From an uncultured Collinsella sp. (GTDB lineage: Bacteria > Actinomycetota > Coriobacteriia > Coriobacteriales > Coriobacteriaceae): a stretch of 42,241 bases of DNA. The stretch is from contig URHQ01000007.1 in NCBI GenBank assembly GCA_900547655.1, positions 1 to 42,241 of the forward strand. Reading direction: 5' to 3'. Shown here piece by piece: positions 15,489 to 23,290 of the stretch; position 1 is the first letter of the stretch; each line of letters begins with the position of its first letter. A model generated the notes under the pieces. The model saw only the letters and a program-made list of their open reading frames with translations, was not told the origin of the DNA and did no database searches. A program made the position numbers and the translations under genes.

Positions 15489-16067
15489 ATGGGACTCGCA
15501 GAGCTCGTGTTGCTCGCCGTTGGCCTTTCGATGGACGCCTTTGCCGTTTCCATCTGCAAGGGCCTTGGCATGAAGAAGATCAACCTTAAGGTCGCCGTAG
15601 TGCTCGGCCTGTTCTTTGGCGGCTTTCAGGCCGGCATGCCCGTAATCGGATGGGCGCTTGGCAGCCAGTTTATGGGCATCATCGGCCCCATCGACCACTG
15701 GATCGCCTTTATCCTGCTCGCCTTCATCGGCGGCAAAATGCTGTGGGAGGCCTTTACCGAGGACGAAGATGAAGGCGACGGCAAGGATGCCGAAAAGATT
15801 GACCTGGGCGAGTACCTGATCCTCGCCATCGCCACCTCAATCGACGCCTTAGCCGTGGGCATCTCATTTGCCGCGCTCTCGGTTGACATCGTTCCCGCTG
15901 TATCGCTTATCGGAGTCACGACCTTCATCTTCTCCGTTGCCGGCGTGGCGATCGGCCACACCTTTGGTGCGCGCTACGAAAAACCCGCCACCATCGTGGG
16001 CGGCGTCGTGCTTATCCTCATCGGGCTTAAGATCTTGCTTGAGCATCTGGGGATCCTCGCGATATAA
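15489..16067 (+). CDS. mntP: Manganese efflux pump MntP
   Basis: MntP exports Mn2+ across the cytoplasmic membrane. The 192-residue protein has about six membrane helices in two related halves, each with an acidic signature (GLSMDAFAVSICKGL near the start and IATSIDALAVGISFA in the middle), separated by an acidic cytoplasmic loop (EDEDEGDGKDAE). The start at 15489 is supported by GAGGGAG 6 nt upstream and by family length. The riboswitch and terminator immediately upstream give manganese-induced expression and support the assignment. Confidence 0.96.
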   Translation: MGLAELVLLAVGLSMDAFAVSICKGLGMKKINLKVAVVLGLFFGGFQAGMPVIGWALGSQFMGIIGPIDHWIAFILLAFIGGKMLWEAFTEDEDEGDGKDAEKIDLGEYLILAIATSIDALAVGISFAALSVDIVPAVSLIGVTTFIFSVAGVAIGHTFGARYEKPATIVGGVVLILIGLKILLEHLGILAI

Positions 16068-16107
16068 AAAACGCCTCTCATAAGCCAACGTCAATGTAGG
16101 AGTCTCA

Positions 16108-16176
16108 TGCAGAGTTTTGCATAATGCCTATTCGTGCAGACTTTTGCATGTCATACTGATATGCAAAAGTCTGCAC
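16108..16176. promoter_or_regulatory. Three TGCA-N6-TGCA operators of hipBA
   Basis: Sites at 16108-16121, 16135-16148 and 16162-16175 share TGCA-N6-TGCA and are spaced exactly 27 bp apart. The second and third also form a perfect 16-bp inverted repeat (GTGCAGACTTTTGCAT, 16134-16149, with 16161-16176). The array ends 14 bp before the hipB start. HipB-type antitoxins repress through such palindromes; cooperative binding over the promoter is inferred. Confidence 0.88.
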
Positions 16177-16190
16177 GTTAGGAGATAGCC

Positions 16191-16661
16191 GTGGATACCC
16201 TTCCCATCACCACACCGCGCCAAGCTGGCATCTACGTGCGCCAGGCACGCGAGACTCAGGGTCTCACCCGTGCCGCCCTCGCCAAAAAGGCCGGTGTTTC
16301 GGAGCGCCTGCTCGCATCGCTCGAGCTAGGAGACGCCACCGGCATTCGACTCGACAAGTTGCTGGCGATTTTCGACGCTCTTGGACTGGCACTCGCAGCA
16401 CAAGGGGATATCGGCGAAGCGAAAAACGAGCGACCAGTCGACGCCCCGCATGCCAATCCGCTGCCTCGCAGCATCCCCAGGCGCCATCACACTCAACGTC
16501 CTCATCATCGCAACCGTCGTAGTACCGCCATTCCGGCTCTTGCAGATGTCCCCTTTACATCCGCACTCTACGACGAGGTCTTCGCCGATTTCGCCATGTC
16601 CAATCTCGGAGTCTCGATTGCCGCAAACGCATCTAGCAAAACCAAGCCCGAAGGGAAATAG
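16191..16661 (+). CDS. hipB: HipB-like antitoxin/repressor
   Basis: Residues about 14-66 form an Xre/Cro-type helix-turn-helix (VRQARETQGLTRAALAKKAGVSERLLASLE, then RLDKLLAIFDALGL). The rest (about 75-156) is an unusually long tail, His/Arg/Pro-rich at first (RSIPRRHHTQRPHHRNRR) and then a segment, ALADVPFTSALYDEVFADFAM, that could contact HipA. E. coli HipB is only 88 residues. The start is GTG, with AGGAG 7 nt upstream. It ends 3 nt before hipA. It probably neutralises the kinase and represses the operon at the three TGCA-N6-TGCA sites. Confidence 0.88.
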   Translation: MDTLPITTPRQAGIYVRQARETQGLTRAALAKKAGVSERLLASLELGDATGIRLDKLLAIFDALGLALAAQGDIGEAKNERPVDAPHANPLPRSIPRRHHTQRPHHRNRRSTAIPALADVPFTSALYDEVFADFAMSNLGVSIAANASSKTKPEGK

Positions 16662-16664
16662 CCA

Positions 16665-17969
16665 ATGGCCAGAACATCACTTCGGACCATTATTTGCGGC
16701 GTGCCTGCTGGAACGCTCACGCAAGATGAGAACGGTCTTATCAGCTTTACCTACGATCATGACTATGACGGGCCAGCCCTATCGACCAACATACCCGTAT
16801 CGAATCGCGCATACGGACAACAGGTCATGAATCCGTACCTGTTTGGCCTTCTACCCGACAGCGAGGACCAACGAAAAGCGATTGCCGCGGAATTCGACGT
16901 TAGGCCCAACAATCCCATCGCACTACTCAGCCGTATCGGACTCGACTGTCCGGGCGGCGTGCAATTTTGTGCCGAAGAAGATATCGACGCCGTCCTGCAT
17001 CGCTCCGGCGAATACCGCCCCATAGACGACCACGAAATTGCTCTCCGCCTCAAGTCGATCAGAGATGACCGCAATGCATCGTGGATGGGCCTAGATGAAA
17101 GTTGGTCACTTGGAGGCAATCAGGGCAAGTTCGCTCTCGCACTCATGGACGGTCGCTGGTGCGAATGCATGGGGTCCTCGCCCACGACGCATATTTTCAA
17201 AAATGGCGTTATCGGTTTTAAACTCGAGGCTCTCAATGAGTTTGTCTGCATGAAAAGCGCCCAGCGCGCCGGCATCGCAACGGCAAACGTCGAATATCGT
17301 ATGTTTGAGGACGAACCTGCCCTCATTGTTGAGCGCTATGACCGCGTGAAAGTCAAAGACGGAACGATCAGGCGCCTACATCAAGAAGACCTCTGTCAGG
17401 CACTTGGGGTGATGCCCGCCCAAAAGTACACGGCAGACGGCGGCCCGACCACACGCGACATTCAAGAGCTCCTCGTAAATACGAGCCACCATCAACTTAA
17501 CCTGTATCTGTTTACGCAGATACTGTTCTTCAACGCCATTATCGGCGCACCGGATGCGCATGCGAAAAACTATTCCCTGCTCCTTGGAAACGACGGCGCA
17601 GCCATGATGGCTCGAATGTACGATGTCGCGTCGGGTTTGGCATATGAGCGCATGCGCCGCCGAGCGCGCCTCGCCATGAGCGTTGGCGGCGAAAATCGTG
17701 TGGGGCGCATCGGTCCAGACGCTATCCGCCGATACCACGGTATGGGCGACCCCGCGCTGGAGGCGGCACTCACCGATGCCGGGCTATCCGAGAAGTTTTG
17801 CTTTGCGACCATGATGGACCTCGCCTACGAGGTACCTATTTGCATGGAAGAGGTCATGGACGAATACGCCGACCTGCCCGGCATGGCGGACCTGCGCGAG
17901 CATATGCTCGGCCCCGTCTGCGAAAACTGTCAGCGCACCCTCGACCTCATCAAGGCGGATATGGGCTAG
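16665..17969 (+). CDS. hipA: HipA-family serine/threonine kinase toxin
   Basis: HipA toxins phosphorylate aminoacyl-tRNA synthetases such as GltX and slow growth. The 434-residue protein is of standard length and has the N-terminal subdomain, the S148-LGGNQGKFAL segment that corresponds to the HipA activation/P-loop region, THIFK (ATP-binding K179), HQEDLCQALG (239-248), catalytic GAPDAHAKN (D297, N302) and metal ligand D320 in YDVASGL. All catalytic positions are kept, so it should be active. It lies 3 nt after hipB and is probably coupled. This is a complete two-gene toxin-antitoxin module. Confidence 0.93.
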   Translation: MARTSLRTIICGVPAGTLTQDENGLISFTYDHDYDGPALSTNIPVSNRAYGQQVMNPYLFGLLPDSEDQRKAIAAEFDVRPNNPIALLSRIGLDCPGGVQFCAEEDIDAVLHRSGEYRPIDDHEIALRLKSIRDDRNASWMGLDESWSLGGNQGKFALALMDGRWCECMGSSPTTHIFKNGVIGFKLEALNEFVCMKSAQRAGIATANVEYRMFEDEPALIVERYDRVKVKDGTIRRLHQEDLCQALGVMPAQKYTADGGPTTRDIQELLVNTSHHQLNLYLFTQILFFNAIIGAPDAHAKNYSLLLGNDGAAMMARMYDVASGLAYERMRRRARLAMSVGGENRVGRIGPDAIRRYHGMGDPALEAALTDAGLSEKFCFATMMDLAYEVPICMEEVMDEYADLPGMADLREHMLGPVCENCQRTLDLIKADMG

Positions 17970-17992
17970 GTGTCCGTAATCTCCCATTTCCC

Positions 17993-18038
17993 AAAAGAAG
18001 AGAGGGGGCACCCGTCGCAAAAGCTCGGGTGCCCCCTC
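17993..18038 (-). terminator. Terminator between convergent hipA and pepD
   Basis: A 13-bp perfect stem GAGGGGGCACCCG/CGGGTGCCCCCTC (18002-18014 with 18026-18038). On the minus strand TCTCTTCTTTTGGG follows, which makes it chiefly the pepD terminator; it may also stop hipA transcripts. Confidence 0.85.
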
Positions 18039-18095
18039 ACGTAATGTCATTTGCAATCCACCCGCACGTGGCTCGGACTGCTGCTAGCGCAACCT

Positions 18096-19553
18096 TTATG
18101 CAGCGAGGCGCTTGAGGACGTCGATGAGCAGCTCGTAGAAGCGCTCGGCAGAAGCGAGCTCCATGCTCTCGTCCGGGGTGTGGACATCGGAGAGCGTCGG
18201 GCCCACGGCGATGGCGTCCAGGCCGTGCAGGGCCTCGGCAAACAGGCCGCACTCAAGGCCGGCGTGGATGGACTCGATACGCAGCTCGGAGCCAAAGAGC
18301 TCGCGATAGCTCTCGACAAAGACGTCGCGGACCGGCGAATGCTCGGCATAGCTCCAGCCAGGATACTCGAACTCAAACTTGGCGTCGAAGCCCAGGACAT
18401 CGGCAAGCGTCTGCAGGCGGTCCTTGAACTCGTTCTGCAGCGAGGTGATCGAGGAGCGCGGGGACAGCATGATCTTGACCTGGTCGTCAGAGGTGGCAAC
18501 CACACCGATGTTGGAGGAAACCTCGACGGAGCCGTCAGTGGCGACGTTGCGGCGGATCACACCGTTGGGGGCAAGACGCAGAGCGCGAATAAGGGCAAGT
18601 GCGGACTTTTCGTCCATGGCCTCGACCTCAGTGTTGTCGGCAATCTCAACCGTGCAGGTAAAGCCGGGGTCGAAGACCTCGAGCTCGGCGGTGACGTCGG
18701 CGATGATGCCCTTTGCGATCTGGGTCGCGGCCTCGGCGGCAGCGTGGTCGGCGTAGACCAGAACAGCCTTGCACTCACGGTTGATGGCGTTGTCCTTGGT
18801 GCCGCCGTTAAAGCTAACGATGGCGGGCTCGCCGGCAACCATCAGGCGGTCGATGATGCGGGCCATGATGAGGTTGCCGTTGCCGCGCTCCAGGTGGATG
18901 TCGGCGCCGGAGTGACCACCCAGCAGGCCGGAGATCTCGAGCGTAAGGGTGCTGCCGGTCTTGTGCTCGCGCACGATCGGGCAGGTGTAGGTAACGACGA
19001 CACCGCCGGCGCAGCTGACGGTGGCCACGCCCTCCTCCTCGGAATCGAGGTTGATCATGGTGCGGGCGCTAATCTGGGACTTATCGAGCGTCTCGGCGCC
19101 GACCAGGCCGGTCTCCTCGTCGGTGGTGAACACGCACTCGAGGGCCGGATGGGCAATCGAATCGTCGTTGAGCACGGTGAGCATCAGAGCGACAGCAATG
19201 CCGTTGTCGGCGCCCAGGGTGGTGCCGTTAGCGGTGAGGACGCCGTCCTTGACGACCAGGTCGATACCATCGGTCGTAAAGTCGTGCTCAACGGAGCCCA
19301 GCTTGTCGCACACCATGTCGATGTGGCCCTGCAGCATCACGGTCGGGGCATTCTCGGCGCCGGCAGATGCGGGCTTACGAATGATGACGTTGTAGACCTC
19401 GTCCTGATACACATCGAGACCGCGCTCCTTGGCAAACGCAACCAGGAAATCGCTGATGCCCTTCTCGTTGCCAGACCCACGGGGGATCGCGCTGATCTCC
19501 TCAAAGAAATGGAACAGCTGGGCGGGCTCGTAGCCGGTAATCTTGTAGTCCAT
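18096..19553 (-). CDS. pepD: Aminoacyl-histidine dipeptidase (M20C)
   Basis: This dinuclear zinc peptidase cleaves dipeptides such as carnosine-like Xaa-His in the cytoplasm. The 485-residue protein has the metal/catalytic motifs GHIDMV (H77, D79), LGADNGIAVAL, DEETGLVGA and the dimerisation-domain GGHSGADIHLERGN; a late IHAGLECGLF and VGPTLSDVHTPDE complete the site. The start is ATG 19553, directly after AAGGAGG with a 4-nt spacer; a start at 19571 lies before that ribosome site. It stands alone between terminators. Confidence 0.96.
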   Translation of the reverse strand: MDYKITGYEPAQLFHFFEEISAIPRGSGNEKGISDFLVAFAKERGLDVYQDEVYNVIIRKPASAGAENAPTVMLQGHIDMVCDKLGSVEHDFTTDGIDLVVKDGVLTANGTTLGADNGIAVALMLTVLNDDSIAHPALECVFTTDEETGLVGAETLDKSQISARTMINLDSEEEGVATVSCAGGVVVTYTCPIVREHKTGSTLTLEISGLLGGHSGADIHLERGNGNLIMARIIDRLMVAGEPAIVSFNGGTKDNAINRECKAVLVYADHAAAEAATQIAKGIIADVTAELEVFDPGFTCTVEIADNTEVEAMDEKSALALIRALRLAPNGVIRRNVATDGSVEVSSNIGVVATSDDQVKIMLSPRSSITSLQNEFKDRLQTLADVLGFDAKFEFEYPGWSYAEHSPVRDVFVESYRELFGSELRIESIHAGLECGLFAEALHGLDAIAVGPTLSDVHTPDESMELASAERFYELLIDVLKRLAA

Positions 19554-19705
19554 GGTGCCTCCTTGGCGCAACTGGTTAGACAGTAAGACATGCGCCTTGT
19601 ATATTCCCAGACTTTACGTGCATAAACCAGTCGAAAACGCCGAGCGCCCTCGCATCATCGGCTAACGGTGGACCGCATAGCGTAACGGTCACAACTTCGC
19701 AGTTC

Positions 19706-19741
19706 TACAAATCGAGGCGCCCTTGCCAGAGCGCCTCGATT
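19706..19741 (-). terminator. Terminator of clpC
   Basis: An 11-bp perfect stem AATCGAGGCGC/GCGCCTCGATT (19710-19720 with 19731-19741), followed by TTTG on the minus strand, 26 nt past the clpC stop. Confidence 0.8.
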
Positions 19742-19766
19742 GCGCGTATCAAATTGTCGCCACGCC

Positions 19767-22409
19767 CTACAGCGCGCCGGAGCCGGCTTGCATCATGCCG
19801 CCGGGGCCCGAGGTCACGCCGCCGCTCACGGGCGCGGCGTTGCCGGTGTGCGGTGCCGCCGGGGCGGTATCGCCACCGAGCGTGCCCGCCGGACGCGGTG
19901 CCGGGATCTCGCCCGTGCCGTGGCTAAAGACAAACTTGCCATCGGCCACGTCGCACAGGACGGTATCGCCCTCGCCCCACTCGCCGGCCAGAAGCTCCTC
20001 GGACAGCGGGTCCTCGATGAGCTTTTGAATAGCACGGCGCAGCGGACGCGCACCGTTGGTGAGGTCGGTGCCCTCGGCCACGATCTTGTCATAGGCCGCA
20101 TCGGTGAGCTTGATGTTCATGCCGTTGGCAATCAAACGCTGACGCAGGTCGTCCACCAGCAGGTGCGCGATCTTGGTGAGATTCTCACCCGAGAGCTTCT
20201 GGAACACCACAATGTCGTCGATACGGTTGAGCAGCTCGGGGCGGAACAGGCGCTTGAGCTCGCCCATCGCGCGGCCGCGGATCTCACTCGACGTGAGGCC
20301 CTGCTCGCCGGTGGTGCCAAAGCCCACGCTCGCATCCTGCGCAATCTCGCGAGCGCCCACGTTGGACGTCATGATGATCACGGTGTTGCGGAAGTCGACC
20401 GTCTTGCCCTGGCTATCGGTCAGGCGGCCCTCCTCCAGCACCTGCAGCAAGATGTTGAAGATATCGGGGTGCGCCTTCTCGATCTCGTCGAACAGCACGA
20501 CCGAGTACGGGTGACGACGAACGGCCTTGGTGAGCTGGCCGCCCTCGTCGTGACCGACGTAACCCGGAGGGCTACCGATGAGCTTGGAGACCTCGAACTC
20601 GCTACCGAACTCGGACATGTCGAAGCTGATGAGCGCATCCTTGCTGCCAAAGAGGTACTCGGCGAGCGTCTTGGCGAGCTCGGTCTTGCCCGTGCCGGTG
20701 GGACCCAGGAAGATAAAGCTGCCGCCGGGGCGACGCGGGTCCTTGAGCGGCGAGCGGCTGCGGCGCACGGCCTTGGCAACTGCCTCGACAGCCTCATCCT
20801 GACCGATGATGCGCGTCTTGAGCACGCTTTCGGCCTGCAGCAGGCGACGGCTCTCGCTCTCGGTAAGCGAGGACACCGGCACGCCCGAAGTCACGGACAC
20901 GATGTCGGCGATCTGGGAGACATCGATGGTGAGCGGGCTGGCGTCGAGCTCGGCGGTCCAGGCGGCCTTGGCCTCGGCGAGCTCAATCTCGGCGGCCTTC
21001 TGCTGCTCGGTGATCTCGGCGGCCTTGTTCATGTCGTCGCTCTCGGTGGCCTCCTGCGCGGCGGCCTTAAGCTCCTCCACGCGATGCTCGGCCTCACGCA
21101 CCGGCTCGGGCGCGCGATTCGCGGCGATGCGAGCGCGGGCGCCGGCCTCGTCGATGAGGTCGATGGCCTTATCGGGCAGGAAGCGATCCTGGATGTAGCG
21201 GTTGGAAAGGTTCGCGGCGGCCTCGATAGCACCTTGCGTATAGCGCACATGGTGGTGCTCCTCGTAGCGCGGCTTGAGCGCGGTCAGGATCTTGACCGTG
21301 TCCTCGACGCTCGGCTCCTCGACATCGATGGTCTGGAAGCGACGCTCGAAGGCCGGGTCCTTGGTGAGGTACTTGCGGAATTCCTCGGCCGTGGTGGCGC
21401 CGATAATCTGGAAGGCACCGCGCGCGAGCACGGGCTTGAGCATGGAGCTCGCGTCGATGGAGCCCTCGGCAGAACCGGCACCGATGATGGTGTGCATCTC
21501 GTCGATAAACAGGATGACGTCGTCGGCTTCGGTGGCCTCCTGGATCACGTTCTTGAGGCGCTCCTCAAACTCGCCGCGATACTTGGCACCCGCCACGAGG
21601 CCCGGCAGGTCGAGCGTCCAAATATTCTGGTTCATGAGGTTCTCGGGCACGTTGCCGGCTGCAATCTGCTGAGCCAGGCCCTCGACGATGGCCGTCTTGC
21701 CCACGCCGGGGTCGCCCAGAATGAGCGGGTTGTTCTTGGTGCGGCGCGAAAGAATTTCCATCATACGCTGGACTTCCTTTTCGCGACCGATTACAGGGTC
21801 GAGCTCGCCGTCGCGCGCCTTCTGCGTGAGGTTGGTCGCGAACTGCTTAAGTGTATCGGTGCCACTCCCCTTTTGCTGAGAGGCATCCGAGCCGCTAAAG
21901 AACGGCAGGCCCGCACCGGGACGACCGGCACCGGCGCCGGCGAGCGGACGCTTCTTGTCCTGGTCCTTGGCGGTGAGTTTCTCGATAGCCTTTTTGATGG
22001 AGGCGGACGACACACCCAGGCGCATGAGGATGTCCATGGCCATGCCGTTGCCCTCTTCGACGATGCCGATCAGCAAGTGCTCGGTCGACACGTAGGTCTG
22101 GTTGTTCTCACGCGCCACGCGGAACGAACGCTCCATCACGCTAATGACGAGCGGCGTAAAGGCGAGCTTGGCCGCCTCGGTCTCCTCGCTGGGCTCGGGA
22201 ACCGTGGTCTGGACCTCTTTGAGAGTATCCATGATGTCATCGTAGGAGATGTCGAGCGAACGCAGTGCCTCGGCGGCAATGCCCTCGTCCTCCTTGGCAA
22301 GCGCGAGCAGCAGGTGCTCGGTGCCCACCTTATTTGAATGAAGATCAAGCGCCTCTTGCTTGGCCATGGACATGACCTTACGCGCGCGATCGGTAAATCT
22401 ATCTAACAT
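19767..22409 (-). CDS. clpC: ATP-dependent Clp protease ATPase ClpC
   Basis: ClpC unfolds proteins and feeds them to ClpP. The 880-residue protein has the Clp N-terminal double repeat (FTDRARKVMSMAKQEA, then a second ERSF...STEHLLIGI), AAA+ domain 1 with Walker A GDPGVGKT (232-239) and Walker B ILFIDEMH, a middle coiled coil with acidic/Ala repeats (about 430-490), and AAA+ domain 2 with GPTGTGKT (569-576). A Gly/Pro-rich tail ends it. The start MLDRF (22409) is chosen because AAGGAAAC precedes it and the family starts there. A stem-loop lies in the 5' leader. No CtsR-type operator is apparent. Confidence 0.98.
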   Translation of the reverse strand: MLDRFTDRARKVMSMAKQEALDLHSNKVGTEHLLLALAKEDEGIAAEALRSLDISYDDIMDTLKEVQTTVPEPSEETEAAKLAFTPLVISVMERSFRVARENNQTYVSTEHLLIGIVEEGNGMAMDILMRLGVSSASIKKAIEKLTAKDQDKKRPLAGAGAGRPGAGLPFFSGSDASQQKGSGTDTLKQFATNLTQKARDGELDPVIGREKEVQRMMEILSRRTKNNPLILGDPGVGKTAIVEGLAQQIAAGNVPENLMNQNIWTLDLPGLVAGAKYRGEFEERLKNVIQEATEADDVILFIDEMHTIIGAGSAEGSIDASSMLKPVLARGAFQIIGATTAEEFRKYLTKDPAFERRFQTIDVEEPSVEDTVKILTALKPRYEEHHHVRYTQGAIEAAANLSNRYIQDRFLPDKAIDLIDEAGARARIAANRAPEPVREAEHRVEELKAAAQEATESDDMNKAAEITEQQKAAEIELAEAKAAWTAELDASPLTIDVSQIADIVSVTSGVPVSSLTESESRRLLQAESVLKTRIIGQDEAVEAVAKAVRRSRSPLKDPRRPGGSFIFLGPTGTGKTELAKTLAEYLFGSKDALISFDMSEFGSEFEVSKLIGSPPGYVGHDEGGQLTKAVRRHPYSVVLFDEIEKAHPDIFNILLQVLEEGRLTDSQGKTVDFRNTVIIMTSNVGAREIAQDASVGFGTTGEQGLTSSEIRGRAMGELKRLFRPELLNRIDDIVVFQKLSGENLTKIAHLLVDDLRQRLIANGMNIKLTDAAYDKIVAEGTDLTNGARPLRRAIQKLIEDPLSEELLAGEWGEGDTVLCDVADGKFVFSHGTGEIPAPRPAGTLGGDTAPAAPHTGNAAPVSGGVTSGPGGMMQAGSGAL

Positions 22410-22440
22410 GCTCGTTTCCTTACATGAGTTCATCGAAATC

Positions 22441-22467
22441 AAAAGCCCGCCCGTCGGCGGCGCTTTT
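22441..22467 (-). terminator. Terminator-like hairpin in the clpC leader
   Basis: AAAAGC-CCGCC (22441-22451) pairs with GGCGG-C-GCTTTT (22456-22467) with one bulge; on the minus strand the stem ends in CTTTTGATTT. It is 32 nt before the clpC start, too near for a promoter in between. It is either the end of the tetR transcript or an attenuator in the clpC leader. Confidence 0.55.
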
Positions 22468-22547
22468 GTCTCTTTACCCACAGGTTGTCTATGTTAACAG
22501 CTGGAGGAATATCTATAAACCCGGCTCACATGAATGCAGGTTATGAC

Positions 22548-22575
22548 CGCATCGCGGGACTCACCGCGCGATGCG
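22548..22575 (-). terminator. Hairpin after the TetR gene
   Basis: A perfect 9-bp stem CGCATCGCG/CGCGATGCG (22548-22556 with 22567-22575), 25 nt past the stop. There is no T tract, so termination is uncertain. Confidence 0.4.
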
Positions 22576-22600
22576 CGACAGGCGCCCCGCAAGAGAAACC

Positions 22601-23290
22601 CTAGGCGTCTTTCACCACGTCGGGACTCGTCGCACGCGATGCGCGATAGGCATCGGCCTCCTTGGAGACGCGTTCGAGCAGTTCGGATGTATCGACGCCC
22701 TCGACTTGCGCGACCGTTTCCACCGTCTGCATGGCGACCGCCCTCAGGTACGCGCACGCGCTGTCCCCCAGCCGCTCGAGGTCTATCTCCTCGCCGCCCT
22801 CCCGGGCAAAGCCGACCGCCATCACAAAGCCCATGATGCCCGAGACCAGAAAGCCCACCGCAAAGCTCGAATCTGCCTTGAGCTCTTCTCCGTCGGGGTG
22901 GACGATCTCTCTCACGCGGTCGATGATGATCGTATGGATGCCCTGCACGACCTGCTCGGCGGCACCCGCCCTCATGGTGATGACGATGCGCCGCAGCAGG
23001 CAGCGGACGTCGCGCCGGTCGAACGCCGAAAGGTCGCCCTCGCTCGAAAAATGCCAGAGGGCATCGGTGATGAGCTCGTTATCCTGCAGCAGCTGGGCTA
23101 TGGCGATGGCGACGAGTTCATCGAAATCGTGAAAATAGTAGTAAAACGTTCCGCGATTGCACTGGGCGGCGCGGGTCACCTCGCCAACCGACAGCTCGAA
23201 GATGCTGTTGTTCTCGATGAGCTCCCAAAACGCCTCGATGATACGGGTGCGTGCATCGGGCGCATCGGCGTCCTTACGCGGTCTCGCCAT
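22601..23290 (-). CDS. TetR/AcrR-family transcriptional regulator
   Basis: The N-terminal helix-turn-helix of the family is clear: RTRIIEAFWELIENNSIFELSVGEVTRAAQCNRGTFYYYFHDFDELVAIAIA. The C-terminal ligand domain (to about 215) is typical in length and not informative; AVGFLVSGIMGFVMAVGFA is its hydrophobic core. The start at 23290 (MARPRKD) overlaps the activase gene end by 17 nt, so it is the second gene of that operon. A 21-bp palindrome just upstream of the operon (27763-27783) is its likely operator, giving autoregulation. A CoA-thioester or related ligand is a guess from the neighbour. Confidence 0.9.
   Translation of the reverse strand: MARPRKDADAPDARTRIIEAFWELIENNSIFELSVGEVTRAAQCNRGTFYYYFHDFDELVAIAIAQLLQDNELITDALWHFSSEGDLSAFDRRDVRCLLRRIVITMRAGAAEQVVQGIHTIIIDRVREIVHPDGEELKADSSFAVGFLVSGIMGFVMAVGFAREGGEEIDLERLGDSACAYLRAVAMQTVETVAQVEGVDTSELLERVSKEADAYRASRATSPDVVKDA

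Noticed and set aside
19740..22337. 865-codon frame antisense to clpC
   Set aside because: Shadow of strong codon bias in clpC; no domain, no ribosome site and low-complexity composition. The same holds for long frames opposite tuf, cysS, lysS and the activase gene.
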